64,000 nt of DNA from Streptomyces sp. PCS3-D2 (GCF_000612545.2 NZ_CP097800.1:3635001-3699000); one strand, 5' to 3'; counted from the stretch's first letter, positions 7,802-16,570 are shown. Numbers and translations: made by a program. Notes: generated by a model from the sequence alone, not told the origin.

Positions 7802-8716
7802 TCAGGTTGGGCCCAGCCCCGTACGCAGCAGGTCCAGGAAGACGGTGGCGGCGGGGCTGGAGGGGCCGTCCGTCCGCCAGGCCACGGCGACCCGGCCGCG
7901 TAGCCGCGGCTCGGTGATCTCCAGCGTCCGCAGCCCGAGGGCCGACGCCGCACCGGCGGGGAGGGCCGGAACCACCGCCACGCCGAGACCGCGGGCGGCG
8001 AGCTGTGCAAGGAACAGCGGAGCGGCCGCCTCGAAGGCAATGCGGGGCCGGAACCCCGCCTGCACGCACGCGCGGTCGAGCACTCCACGGATACCTGTGC
8101 CACGCGGCAGGCTGATCAGCGGGCGATCGCGGAGCTCGGTCAACGGAATGCTCGTGCGATCCGGGGGCATGAGGGCGGGGTCGTCCGGGGTGACGGCTGC
8201 GACCAGGGGTTCGTCGACCAGGACTTGGATGGAGATGCCTGGCGGGGGCTCCTCGTCCGCGAGTCCGATCACGGCGATGTCGAGTTCCCCTCGGTGCAGT
8301 GCGGTGAGCATCCGCTCCGAGGTGTCCTCGATCAGAGCGATCTCCACCTGGGGGTGGTCCTCGTGGAATCCGGCCAGGACGGCCGCCAGGCCGAACTCGT
8401 GGGCTGCCGCTGCCGCACCCGAGACGAGACCGAGGTTGACGTGCCCGCGCAGCAACCCGGTGAACTCGTCCGCGGTCTGCCGAACCGCTTCGACGGCGGT
8501 GAGCGCGGCCCGCGCGTACGGCAGTACGGCCTCGCCCACTTCCGTCAGGGTCACCGACCGGCCGGAGCGGTCGAGCAGCGGGTGCCCGAGTTCCTTTTCG
8601 AGCTGGCGGACTTGGGCACTCACCCCCGGCTGAGCCAGGTGCAGACGGGCGGCGGCGCGGGTGAAGTTGGCTTCCTCCGCGACCGTGACAAAGTACCGCA
8701 ACTGCCGGATGTCCAT
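7802..8716 (-). CDS. LysR-family transcriptional regulator
   Basis: 304 residues, the usual length. The N-terminal winged HTH is typical (MDIRQLRYFVTVAEEANFTRAAARLHLAQPGVSAQVRQLEKELG), followed by a substrate-binding domain. The ATG at 8716 has no strong ribosome site. It is divergent from the isomerase-like and DUF1772 genes across about 70 bp, the normal arrangement for a LysR gene and its target operon. A short decayed copy of its 5' third lies at 28545-28663. Confidence 0.93.
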   Translation of the reverse strand: MDIRQLRYFVTVAEEANFTRAAARLHLAQPGVSAQVRQLEKELGHPLLDRSGRSVTLTEVGEAVLPYARAALTAVEAVRQTADEFTGLLRGHVNLGLVSGAAAAAHEFGLAAVLAGFHEDHPQVEIALIEDTSERMLTALHRGELDIAVIGLADEEPPPGISIQVLVDEPLVAAVTPDDPALMPPDRTSIPLTELRDRPLISLPRGTGIRGVLDRACVQAGFRPRIAFEAAAPLFLAQLAARGLGVAVVPALPAGAASALGLRTLEITEPRLRGRVAVAWRTDGPSSPAATVFLDLLRTGLGPT

Positions 8717-8787
8717 AACTGATCATGCTAGTTGCGAGACATTCAAACTCTTGGACTTATGGCGGGCCTGCCGAGAGCCTTGAGGTC

Positions 8788-9450
8788 ATGGGGAACACGA
8801 CTCGCACGACTCACCGCAGACCAGCCGCGGACATCAGAGCCGCGATCGCTGCCGAACGCCGCGAGCTGGCCGCCATGCTGGATGGTCTGCCGGCCGCGCA
8901 GTGGGACGCGCCGACCCTGTGCGGAGGGTGGCGGGTACGGGAAGTCGCGGCCCACATGACGATGGGGTTCCGGTACTCCATCCCCAGGATGGCGTGGGAA
9001 CTGATCAGGTCGCGAGGCAACCTCCATCGGATGACCGACCGTTGCGCCCACCAGGACGTGGCTGCCCATTCGACGCGTGAGCTCGCCGCATTGCTCGCTG
9101 ACAACGCGGACCACCCTTGGAGGCCGCCGGTCGGCGGGATCGAGGCGGCCTTGGGCCACGACGTGATCCACGGCCTGGACGTCACGGTCGCGCTGGGCCT
9201 CGGCCGCAGGGTTCCCGAGGATCGCGTGCGCATCCTCCTGGAGGGCGTCAGCCCCGGGACCCTCAAGTTCTTCGGAGCCGACCTGGCCGGCATCGAACTC
9301 CGCGCCGACGACCTCGACTGGTCCTTCGGCACCGGAACGCCTCTGTACGGCGCCGCACAGGATCTCCTCCTGGTCGCATACGGCCGACGGCTCCCCGCAG
9401 GGCACCTCCGCGGCGAACCGGGCGTCCGCTTCCTTGCTGCGGAAGCGTGA
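8788..9450 (+). CDS. Maleylpyruvate isomerase-family, mycothiol-dependent protein
   Basis: 220 residues from ATG 8788 with TTGAGG just upstream. It belongs to the DinB/MDMPI helical-bundle family: ELAAMLDGLPAAQWDAPTLCGGWRVREVAAHM contains the conserved W-D-x-P-T-x-C-x-G-W and the metal-ligand histidine of the H-M segment, with a second metal histidine in ALGHDVIHG. Members are mycothiol-dependent isomerases or transferases in actinobacteria. Divergent from LysR and followed by the DUF1772 gene. Confidence 0.85.
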   Translation: MGNTTRTTHRRPAADIRAAIAAERRELAAMLDGLPAAQWDAPTLCGGWRVREVAAHMTMGFRYSIPRMAWELIRSRGNLHRMTDRCAHQDVAAHSTRELAALLADNADHPWRPPVGGIEAALGHDVIHGLDVTVALGLGRRVPEDRVRILLEGVSPGTLKFFGADLAGIELRADDLDWSFGTGTPLYGAAQDLLLVAYGRRLPAGHLRGEPGVRFLAAEA

Positions 9451-9578
9451 CGGCGGCACGCCTGACCGTCGCCCGTCCTCCTGCCGGTGACGCAGGCCCG
9501 GCACCGCCCCGCCTCGACCACTCAGAGCCGTCGACCGGACCAAGCCACACAGGCACCCGTCCACTGGAGCCAACGAAC

Positions 9579-10085
9579 ATGCGCATCCGACTCCTTCAGG
9601 GACTCGCCCTCCTCTCCACCGGCCTCCTCGCCGGCGCGTTCGGCTACGGAGCGGCCAACCTCGTCCCCACCTTCAACGCGGTACCGCTCGACATGCGGCT
9701 GTCATTCCACGCCGAGCTGATGAAGATGAACGGCATCACCATGCAAGCGGCGATGGCCGTGTCGACGCTGAGCTCCCTGGCTCTCGCGGCCCTGACCCGC
9801 GGACGTGCCCGGCTGATCGCGGGTACGGCAGGTCTGCTGACCCTCGCGTCCTTCCTGATAACCCGGTTCGGCAATGTGCCGATCAACGGCCGGATCAAGG
9901 AATGGGCGCATACATCGGCGCCGGTCGACCACACGGAGATCCTGCGGCGCTGGGAACTCTTCAACAACCTGCGCACGCTCACCGCCGTTGCCGCATTCGC
10001 TCTGCTGATCGCCCTCTCCCCAAGGCAACCGCCGACTGACCAGAAACAGCCGCGGACCACCTCCGGACCACAGAGGAACCACTGA
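9579..10085 (+). CDS. DUF1772-type integral membrane protein
   Basis: 168 residues from ATG 9579. Four hydrophobic segments are visible: residues about 4-26, 55-72, 79-97 and 135-152. The central block PINGRIKEWAHTSAP and ILRRWELFNNLRT is the conserved loop of DUF1772 (anthrone-oxygenase-like) proteins. It probably forms the LysR target operon with the isomerase-like gene. Its last third lies in a direct repeat whose other copy is at 28688. Confidence 0.85.
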   Translation: MRIRLLQGLALLSTGLLAGAFGYGAANLVPTFNAVPLDMRLSFHAELMKMNGITMQAAMAVSTLSSLALAALTRGRARLIAGTAGLLTLASFLITRFGNVPINGRIKEWAHTSAPVDHTEILRRWELFNNLRTLTAVAAFALLIALSPRQPPTDQKQPRTTSGPQRNH

Positions 10086-10347
10086 ACCGCTCTGACCGAA
10101 AGCCTCCTGCAGAACGCCGATCAAAGCTGGTGCAGTGGCGGCACGACCAGGACCACGGCGAGGAGGCGTGGCCTCATCCGCGGGAGCGCCTGGGTCTCGA
10201 ACCATCCGCCGGAAGGGAGCATGTGACGGCGAGCCGTGCCGGGGGTGGGATCCCCCAGCTCCGCCGGGTCAATGCCCAGGTTGGCGAGTTCCACGATCTG
10301 GTCGGCGACGGCTTTCACCTCATCGCGCACAGCCTTCGGGAAGCCGA
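9936..10347 (+). repeat. Left copy of a ~410-bp direct repeat bounding the biosynthetic cluster
   Basis: From the DUF1772 C-terminus (GAGATCCTGCGGCG...) through most of cassette gene C' this stretch matches 28688-29101 almost base for base in the same orientation, with scattered substitutions and a few indels. The two copies enclose the 18-kb cluster. The left copy is the functional one. Confidence 0.9.
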
Positions 10348-10399
10348 CCTCATCCTCGGCATGGAAGGCGTACTCCCACACCCAACAGTCGTCGGTCAC
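10121..10399 (-). CDS. Cassette gene C' (second cassette copy)
   Basis: 92 residues from GTG 10399, overlapping the TGA of gene B' (GTGA). PKAVRDEVKAVADQIVEL is shared with cassette gene C at 7170. The C-terminal part (GGWFETQALPRMRPRLLAVVLVVPP) is more hydrophobic than in the first copy. Order, overlaps and sizes mirror the 6.6-kb cassette, so this is a true paralogous unit rather than a chance open frame. Function unknown. Confidence 0.6.
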   Translation of the reverse strand: MTDDCWVWEYAFHAEDEVGFPKAVRDEVKAVADQIVELANLGIDPAELGDPTPGTARRHMLPSGGWFETQALPRMRPRLLAVVLVVPPLHQL

Positions 10400-10764
10400 C
10401 GGGCGGCCTCGCCGGCCGTACGGATACCTGCCTCGGCGGCGGCGGCATTGCGAATCCGGCTGATCTCGGCGGCGACGTCGCGCGCCTCGGCCAGGTCGGT
10501 GACCTCTCCGGCACGGGCCTCCAGCGCGCGAAGCCTGGCAGCGGTCTCCGGGTACCGGGCAATGGCGACCTCGACAGCCCACGCCTCGGTGAAGGTGCGG
10601 AGGGGAACGGCGGACACCTCGGCACGCGCGCGGGCCGTGCTGGCCGCGCGGTCGCGGTCGAAATCGGCGAGCAGCTGCGGGGCGACCTGGGCGAGGGCCG
10701 CGCGGATGGCCTCAGGCTGAGCGGGCGGCTGCGGGATGGCGGACGGCTGGGGCGCGGTGCTCAT
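10396..10764 (-). CDS. Cassette gene B' (second cassette copy)
   Basis: 122 residues, ATG overlapping the stop of gene A' (ATGA). It shares APQLLADFD and the AIARYPE...LRALEARAGE region with gene B at 6832. Predominantly helical with long Ala/Arg/Glu helices and no catalytic motif. Being kept in a three-gene coupled array twice in 5 kb suggests joint function with its neighbours. Confidence 0.65.
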   Translation of the reverse strand: MSTAPQPSAIPQPPAQPEAIRAALAQVAPQLLADFDRDRAASTARARAEVSAVPLRTFTEAWAVEVAIARYPETAARLRALEARAGEVTDLAEARDVAAEISRIRNAAAAEAGIRTAGEAAR

Positions 10765-11048
10765 GCGGCTTCGACCCTCTCCTCTTGATCCAGTGCGCCC
10801 GCCCGGTAGGCATTGGCGAGGGCGGTGACGTGCTGGCGGGACCAGCCGACGCGGCGACCAACCGCCGCCTTCTGCCCGTAGCGGTCAGCGGAGCCGATGC
10901 GACCCGCCGTGTGGTTGAGGTGAGCCTGCGCCCGCGCCAGGGCCTGCTCGGCCCGCCGGACGGCCTTGAGGGCCTCGTCCAGCTCGGTCTTCTCGTCTAC
11001 GGTCAGGGGGTCGCTCGTCGCTCGCACACCCCGAGCATAAACCGTCAC
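10761..11048 (-). CDS. Cassette gene A' (second cassette copy), HTH-like
   Basis: Up to 95 residues. QKAAVGRRVGWSRQHVTALANAYRAG is the counterpart of the HTH in gene A. Two starts are possible: GTG 11048, or GTG 11027. The second lies 6 nt after a TATGCT box (11034-11039), as in leaderless actinobacterial transcripts, and gives a start closer in length to gene A. It is the first gene of the A'-B'-C' array, transcribed away from the cluster. Confidence 0.65.
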   Translation of the reverse strand: MTVYARGVRATSDPLTVDEKTELDEALKAVRRAEQALARAQAHLNHTAGRIGSADRYGQKAAVGRRVGWSRQHVTALANAYRAGALDQEERVEAA

Positions 11049-11191
11049 CTTGACCTGACGCTATGAGACCCTCTGGAAATGCACCCAAGCCGAGGGACGA
11101 CGTCTCGTGAAGACGACGGGGCGACCGCTGCTCTGTTTGGATGCCGAGGCGCCGCTGCCATCCACCCGCGCCGCGGCGCCTCGAATTCTCG

Positions 11192-11217
11192 CTCCCACTA
11201 CCACCAGGCAGTGGGAG
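11192..11217. terminator. Hairpin between cassette A' and the AlaRS-MccF gene
   Basis: CTCCCACT, 10-nt loop, AGTGGGAG: an 8-bp perfect stem 38 bp downstream of the stop of the minus-strand hybrid gene. Probably its terminator and the left functional edge of the cluster. Confidence 0.55.
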
Positions 11218-11254
11218 TGGAGGAGCCAGTCACGGCTGAGCCATGTTCGCCGGC

Positions 11255-13435
11255 TCAGCGGACCGCCGGTTCCAGCAGAGTGAGGGTCGTGTTGTCGAGC
11301 TGGACCGGCACGCCGGTGGGGAGGGTCAGGACCGGGTCGGTGTGGCCGAACTCGAACTCGGTGACGATGGGGAACGCCGTGCCGTGGCAGACATCAAGCA
11401 GGATGCGCTCCAGCTGCTCCCGCTGATCGTCGGACCATAGCCGCGGCCGGCCCAGGACGAGTCCCTCGACGCCGTCGAGCAGGCCCGCGTGGCGCAGCTG
11501 CCACAGGTCCCGGGCCGCCTGGCCGGGGCCGTAGCCGTTGTCGTCGGAGAATTCGAAGGCGAGGACGTGGCCCTGGTAGTCAGGCAGCCACGGCGTGCCG
11601 AGCAGTTGCAGCGCGCTCGGGACGCATCCGGCAAGCAGGGGGCCCTGGGCCAGCCCCGGGCGCAGCACCTTGCGCGGGGGTGCCGGGACGGCGTCGCGCG
11701 GGCGGCTGTCGTCAGCCCAGTCGACGAACTCCTCGATCACCTCGGATGCGGTCGGGAACCGTCCCGTCCAGCCCTGCATGGTCAGCTCGGCGAAGGAGCC
11801 CACAGTGAGCTCGGGGGTACCGCCGTTCTCGGCGAACTGGGACAGCAGCGCCGGGCCGTAGAAGGTCGTGGCGCCGGTCCGGGCGTACAGGGCGTGGTGC
11901 AGCACCGTCGCGTCCGAGTAGCCGCAGAGCACCTTGGGGCGTGCCCCGAACGCCTCGTAGTCGATCAGGGGCAGCAGTTCGCAGGCGTTCAGGCCGCCGA
12001 TCATCCACAGGATGCCCTGGGTTCCGGGGTCGCGTACGGCCCGGTTGAACTCCTCCGCGCGGGCCGTGCGGGACTCCGGGCAGAGCCCGGGCTTCGGGGA
12101 CGAGGTCACCACGGTCAGGCCGGTGCGGGCCGAGAGATCGGCCGAGCCGCGGACCACCCGCTTCGGGAAGACCTCCCCGCCGCGCCAGGACGGGGACACC
12201 ACGGTGACCGTGTCGCCTCCCTTCAGCCGCGGCGGACGCAACCGGGTCTGCCGCAGACGGCGGGCCTGCCCCTCGGAGACACCGTAGGTGGAGCGGAGTT
12301 CCGCGTCCGTGGTGTGCGGGTTTCGGTCCAGCAGGAAGAGCGCGGCGCGCAGGTTGTCGGCCATCGCCCTTTCCCTGCGCCGCCGTTCGGCGCGCAGTAC
12401 GTCGAACAGCTGCCGGGTGGCTCCGAACCGGGTCAGCAGTTGTTCGCCTCCTTCCACGCCGAGCGTGCCGTCGAGCAGGTCCAGCAGTCGCAGCACGAAC
12501 TTCCGCACCACCGACCCGGGGCCCTTGCCGGAGAGCCGGGCGCCGTCCTCCACGAGCATGGTGACGGCGCGGAAGAGGTTCACCGCGTCGGCGGCGGCCG
12601 CGTCCGGGAGGCCCGCCCTGGTGGCCATGGCAACCCGGTCGGCGATCTCCGGCAGGGAGAAGGGGTTTGGACCGTACGGGATCGCGGCGGTGACCTCGGT
12701 GCCGAATCCGACCTCGGCGTACCGGCGTTCGCCGTTGTGGACGACGATCAGATTGGACAGCGGCTGCCAGCGCGGGCACCGGCAGTCGGGCCGGCATTCG
12801 GGTTCGCAGCCCACGTCCGGGCGCCGGTAGTAGTAGGTGATGCCGCGCCCGGTGAGCGGGCTGTCGCTGCCGTACGTCCACCGCGTGCCGACGGTGGAGT
12901 CCGGCAGGACGTGCAGAATACCTCCGTGGCGGGCCGCCGCCTTGCCCACGGAGTCCTGGAGGTCGGTGTCCCGGGAGTCGATGAGGATGTGCAGCCGGTC
13001 CACCGGGGGGTGGCCGAGCGCGGCGAGGGTCGCCAGGTGCGTGTCCTCGGAGATCCGGTCGAGGTCGTCGGGGCTCTCGACGTCGGCGAGCAGGCCGACC
13101 ATGCCGAAGGCGAACAGCCAGGGGTGCTCGCCGTGCGCCCGGAAACACGGCTGGTAGTGGCAGATGGATCCGATGCGACCGCCACGGGCCAGGGCCCGCT
13201 TGTACGGCGTGATGGTCGCGTTGACGAAGGTCACCGACGAGTCCGCGTCAGTGAGCCGGGCCGCGGGGGTCAGTTCGTATCCGCGCTCCGTAAGGGTGTC
13301 CAGGAACGCGGTCACCACACCCCGGGTCGCCGAGCTCCCGCCCACGGACGATGCGGTTGCGAACATCCGCTGCCGAATGGCCGGTTGGCACGGCGGCGGT
13401 GCCGTCCGCGTCGAATGAGGGGCGACGTCAATCAT
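11255..13435 (-). CDS. Hybrid protein: degenerate AlaRS catalytic domain fused to a MccF-like S66 peptidase
   Basis: 726 residues from ATG 13435 (AGGAAG upstream). Residues about 30-260 follow the AlaRS class II fold: TFVNATITPYKRALARGG matches FINAGMAPLKRYFLGE of AlaRS, CFRAHGE sits at motif 2, and WQPLSNLIVVHNG sits at E-I-W-N-x-V-F. Motif 3, normally GxGLER, reads GFGTEV, so the ATP-contacting arginine is missing. A Cys-rich insert (CEPECRPDCRC, 210-220) may bind metal. Residues about 403-726 are an LD-carboxypeptidase/MccF domain with the complete Ser-Glu-His triad: S507 in GYSD, E628 in AFEFSD and H698 in GHTDP. MccF cleaves aminoacyl-AMP mimics and gives immunity to microcin C. I infer self-protection or recycling of an aminoacyl-type product. 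Confidence 0.8.
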   Translation of the reverse strand: MIDVAPHSTRTAPPPCQPAIRQRMFATASSVGGSSATRGVVTAFLDTLTERGYELTPAARLTDADSSVTFVNATITPYKRALARGGRIGSICHYQPCFRAHGEHPWLFAFGMVGLLADVESPDDLDRISEDTHLATLAALGHPPVDRLHILIDSRDTDLQDSVGKAAARHGGILHVLPDSTVGTRWTYGSDSPLTGRGITYYYRRPDVGCEPECRPDCRCPRWQPLSNLIVVHNGERRYAEVGFGTEVTAAIPYGPNPFSLPEIADRVAMATRAGLPDAAAADAVNLFRAVTMLVEDGARLSGKGPGSVVRKFVLRLLDLLDGTLGVEGGEQLLTRFGATRQLFDVLRAERRRRERAMADNLRAALFLLDRNPHTTDAELRSTYGVSEGQARRLRQTRLRPPRLKGGDTVTVVSPSWRGGEVFPKRVVRGSADLSARTGLTVVTSSPKPGLCPESRTARAEEFNRAVRDPGTQGILWMIGGLNACELLPLIDYEAFGARPKVLCGYSDATVLHHALYARTGATTFYGPALLSQFAENGGTPELTVGSFAELTMQGWTGRFPTASEVIEEFVDWADDSRPRDAVPAPPRKVLRPGLAQGPLLAGCVPSALQLLGTPWLPDYQGHVLAFEFSDDNGYGPGQAARDLWQLRHAGLLDGVEGLVLGRPRLWSDDQREQLERILLDVCHGTAFPIVTEFEFGHTDPVLTLPTGVPVQLDNTTLTLLEPAVR

Positions 13436-13584
13436 CTTCGTCTTCCTTGATCGGTGATCCACCCTGAAGAGAGCGCTTACCGCCGGCGCCCAGCCGCCCC
13501 GGGGACTCGGGGCGCGGGCCGGGATCGGTGCCCCCGGCCGTTCCAGCATTCGCCAGCGAGCGGGCGGCGGACAGCGCTCCGCTG

Positions 13585-13614
13585 TGGCACCTACTCCCCT
13601 GGCAGCTTGGTGCC
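13585..13614 (-). promoter_or_regulatory. Cluster operator-like element, site 1
   Basis: Read on the minus strand, toward the hybrid gene: GGCACCAAGCTGCCA directly followed by GGGGAGTAGGTGCCA. The two 15-nt units each end in AGSTGCCA, and the first is itself a near-palindrome. It lies 149 nt before the start codon. The same element occurs at 19051, 24516 and 28419, always in this orientation to an operon. A binding site for the cluster regulator is the simplest reading. Confidence 0.75.
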
Positions 13615-13898
13615 CGGAGCGCAGCCGCCCACGATAAATGGATGAATCGGAAATAAATGGGCATTTCACTGTCAGGCTTATGCCATCATCAGCTGCGCGG
13701 GCACGGCGGTCCGGCGTTCGGTGTTCGGGGACTCGGCATCGGCGAGGACTGCCCGACGCGCCACGCGTGGAACTCGTCGAATTCGCCTGGGCCTGGGAGT
13801 TGTTCGGGTCGGTACGGCACCGATGTCCGCAGCCCCGCCCACGGGCCCTGCCTGCCCCACACCCGTACGCATCATTCCCCAGGAATCAGGCACTCCAT

Positions 13899-16526
13899 AT
13901 GATCCGAACATTCACCAGCGATGAGATACGGGACACGTTCCTGGAATTCTTCGTCGAGAAGAACCACACCAGGATCGACTCTGCGTCGGTCATTCCAGTG
14001 AACGACCCGTCTCTTCTCTTCATCAACGCCGGTATGGCGCCGCTCAAGCGCTATTTCCTCGGCGAGGTACTGCCGCCCGCGGCGGACCTCTGCAATGTCC
14101 AGCCGTGCGTGCGAACCAACGACATCGCCGATGTCGGCGACCGCCACCACCTGACGTTCTTCGAAATGCTCGGCAGCTGGTCGATCGACAACTACTTCAA
14201 GGAACGCGCCGTCGAGTTGGCTTTCGAGCTGCTCACCGGGCGCTTCGGATTCCCCGCGGACAAGCTGTACGTCACCGTCTACCAGGGCGACCCGGCCCTC
14301 GGCCTGCCGCCGGACGACGTATCGGCCGCCGCCTGGGAACGGGTCGGCATCGCCCGCGACCACATCGTGTACCTCGGCGAGGACAACTTCTGGTCCACCG
14401 GCGACACCGGCCCCTGCGGCCCGTGCACCGAAGTGTTCTACGACACCGGCGCCGAGCACGGTGAGGAGTACCGGCCGGGCCTGGAATTCGACACGAAGAG
14501 CCGGTACATCGAGATCTGGAACGCCGGCGTCTTCATGGAGTTCGACAAGCAGCCGGACGGCCGCTTCGAGCGCCTGCGTTTCCCCAGCGTGGACACCGGG
14601 TCCGGACTGGAGCGCATGGCCATGGTGCTCCAGGGACATGACTCGGCGTACGAGACCGACCTGCTGGCCCCGATCGTCCGGGCGGTCCGGGAAGGCCTGG
14701 GCGGAGCGGCGGCCTCCGAGCGGGACGTCCGGATCGTCTCCGACCACATCCGGTCCTCGACCTTCATGCTGAGCGAGGGCGTCGTACCCTCCAACGACGG
14801 CCGCGGCTACATTCCGCGGCGCCTGCTGCGCAAGGCGATCGCCGTGGCCACCCGCAGCGGCTACCACGAAATCGACGTGCCCGAGCTGGCGGGGGTCGTG
14901 ATCGACGGGCTGAAGGGCGCCTACCCCCAGCTCGGCCGCAACCGGGACCGCACACTGGAGCTGCTCGGCCGGGAGCAGCGAGACTTCGGCCGGGTCGTCC
15001 GGCGCGGCCTGGACCAGCTGTCCGGGCTCGCCACCGGCCCCGGGTTCCGGATCTCCGGCGAGGAAGCCTTCAACCTGTACGCCACCCAGGGCATGCCGGT
15101 GGACCTCATCCGCGACTTCGCCGCGGAGCAGGGCGGTTCGGTGGACGAAGCGCGCTTCACGGAGCTGTTCTCGGCCCACCGCGAGCTGTCCCGAGGCGGT
15201 ACGGGCAAGGCCGACGCCGGTGATCCGAAGGGCGCCGTACGGACCCTCGCGCCCGAGTTCACCACGGCCATCGGCTCGGTCACCACGGAGTTCCTCGGCT
15301 ACGAGCGACTGGAGTCCGAGTCCCGGGTCGTCGCCCTGGCCGGCCCGGACGGGCCCGCCGACAGCCTTGGCGAGGGCGAGCAGGGCCTGGTGGTCCTGGA
15401 CCGCACGCCCTTCTATCCGGAGGGCGGCGGCCAGGTCGGTGACACCGGCACGATCACCGGACCGGAGCTGTCCGCAGAGGTGACCGACACCCGCCGGATC
15501 GGCGGGCACCACGTGCACGTCGTCCAGGTCTCGAAGGGCGTGCTGCGAGTCGGCGACACCCTGGACCTGTCCGTGGACGCGGCCCGCCGCCGGGCGACGA
15601 TGCGCAACCATTCGGCGACCCACCTGCTGCACGCGGTGCTGCGCGAGGTGCTCGGCGACCAGGTGCGGCAGGCGGGCTCGCTCGTCGCGCCCGACCGGTT
15701 GCGGTTCGACTTCGAGCATCCCCGGGCGCTCACCGAGGAGGAGGCCGACCAGGTCGAGCGCCTGGTCAACGGCCGGGTGCTGGTGAACGCCGGCCGGGAC
15801 GTGCAGGTGAAGCCGTACCAGGACGCGGTGCGCGACGGAGCGGTCGCCTTCTTCGGCGACAAATACGGCGACGACGTCCGGGTGGTCTCGTTCGGGGACG
15901 TCAGCAGCGAGCTGTGCGGCGGTACGCACGTGTCCGGCACGGCCGAGATCGGCCTCTTCCGGATCGTCGGCGAGGGCAGCGTGGGCGCCGGCGTCCGCCG
16001 GATCGAGGCGGTCACCGGTGAGGCCGCACTCGCCTACACCCTGGACCGCGACCGGACCCTCAAGCAGCTCGCCGGCCGGCTGCGGGTATCGGCGGAGCAA
16101 CTGCCCGCGCGGATCGAGGCACTCGCGGCCAAGGAGCAGAAGCAGGCCCGGCAGACCCGGATCAGTGCGCAGTCGCTGGCCGCGGAGGTCCGCGAACCGG
16201 GGTCCGGACGACGGTACGTCCTGCTCGTCGATCCGCCTCTGGACCCCCAGCAGATGGCGGACGAGGCCGGCCGGCTCGGCGAAGAGCTGAACGCCGTCGT
16301 GCTGTTCCTGCTGCCGGACGGCACCGGGACCCTCCGCATCGGCGTGGGGGTGCCGGCCGCACTGGGCGGGCAGGGCACGGCCAAGGAACTGCTGGAACAG
16401 GTGCTGACGGTGACCGGCGGCCGGGGCGGTGGCAGCGCCCGGTTCGCCCAGGGCGGCAACATCACCGTCCCCCTGGCCGAGGCCGCGGCGGCCGTCCGCA
16501 CGGTGCTGGAGGACGCTTCCGCATGA
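13899..16526 (+). CDS. alaS: Full-length alanyl-tRNA synthetase, cluster copy
   Basis: 875 residues. I take ATG 13899 because SDEIRDTFLEFFVEKNH is the canonical AlaRS N-terminus; the frame is open further upstream but not AlaRS-like. The class II core has CVRTNDIADVGDRHHLTFFEMLG (motif 2) and VDTGSGLERM (motif 3, about residue 235). The editing domain is intact, with H571-x3-H575 and C673-G-G-T-H677, and a C-Ala/DHHA1 region follows, so it should charge and proofread tRNA-Ala. The core differs from what I remember of Streptomyces housekeeping AlaRS (MLGSWSIDNYF against MCGNFSFGDYF). Divergent from the AlaRS-MccF hybrid. A target-protecting second AlaRS is likely; supplying Ala-tRNA for biosynthesis is the alternative. 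Confidence 0.92.
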   Translation: MIRTFTSDEIRDTFLEFFVEKNHTRIDSASVIPVNDPSLLFINAGMAPLKRYFLGEVLPPAADLCNVQPCVRTNDIADVGDRHHLTFFEMLGSWSIDNYFKERAVELAFELLTGRFGFPADKLYVTVYQGDPALGLPPDDVSAAAWERVGIARDHIVYLGEDNFWSTGDTGPCGPCTEVFYDTGAEHGEEYRPGLEFDTKSRYIEIWNAGVFMEFDKQPDGRFERLRFPSVDTGSGLERMAMVLQGHDSAYETDLLAPIVRAVREGLGGAAASERDVRIVSDHIRSSTFMLSEGVVPSNDGRGYIPRRLLRKAIAVATRSGYHEIDVPELAGVVIDGLKGAYPQLGRNRDRTLELLGREQRDFGRVVRRGLDQLSGLATGPGFRISGEEAFNLYATQGMPVDLIRDFAAEQGGSVDEARFTELFSAHRELSRGGTGKADAGDPKGAVRTLAPEFTTAIGSVTTEFLGYERLESESRVVALAGPDGPADSLGEGEQGLVVLDRTPFYPEGGGQVGDTGTITGPELSAEVTDTRRIGGHHVHVVQVSKGVLRVGDTLDLSVDAARRRATMRNHSATHLLHAVLREVLGDQVRQAGSLVAPDRLRFDFEHPRALTEEEADQVERLVNGRVLVNAGRDVQVKPYQDAVRDGAVAFFGDKYGDDVRVVSFGDVSSELCGGTHVSGTAEIGLFRIVGEGSVGAGVRRIEAVTGEAALAYTLDRDRTLKQLAGRLRVSAEQLPARIEALAAKEQKQARQTRISAQSLAAEVREPGSGRRYVLLVDPPLDPQQMADEAGRLGEELNAVVLFLLPDGTGTLRIGVGVPAALGGQGTAKELLEQVLTVTGGRGGGSARFAQGGNITVPLAEAAAAVRTVLEDASA

Positions 16527-16570
16527 CGGACGGCTGCCCGTAGCCGGGCGGCGGGCGCACAGCGCGCGCA

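Noticed and set aside
11489-13450. 653-codon plus-strand open frame opposite the AlaRS-MccF gene
   Set aside because: Shadow frame of GC-rich coding DNA; no ribosome site or recognisable motif, while the minus strand encodes clear AlaRS-like and MccF-like domains.
13638-13898. N-terminal extension of alaS
   Set aside because: The frame is open but the residues are not AlaRS-like; the family N-terminus begins at the ATG 13899.
13615-13898. T-box leader upstream of alaS
   Set aside because: No T-box consensus (AGGGTGGNACCGCG-like) or specifier-loop arrangement is visible, so tRNA-sensing attenuation is not supported.
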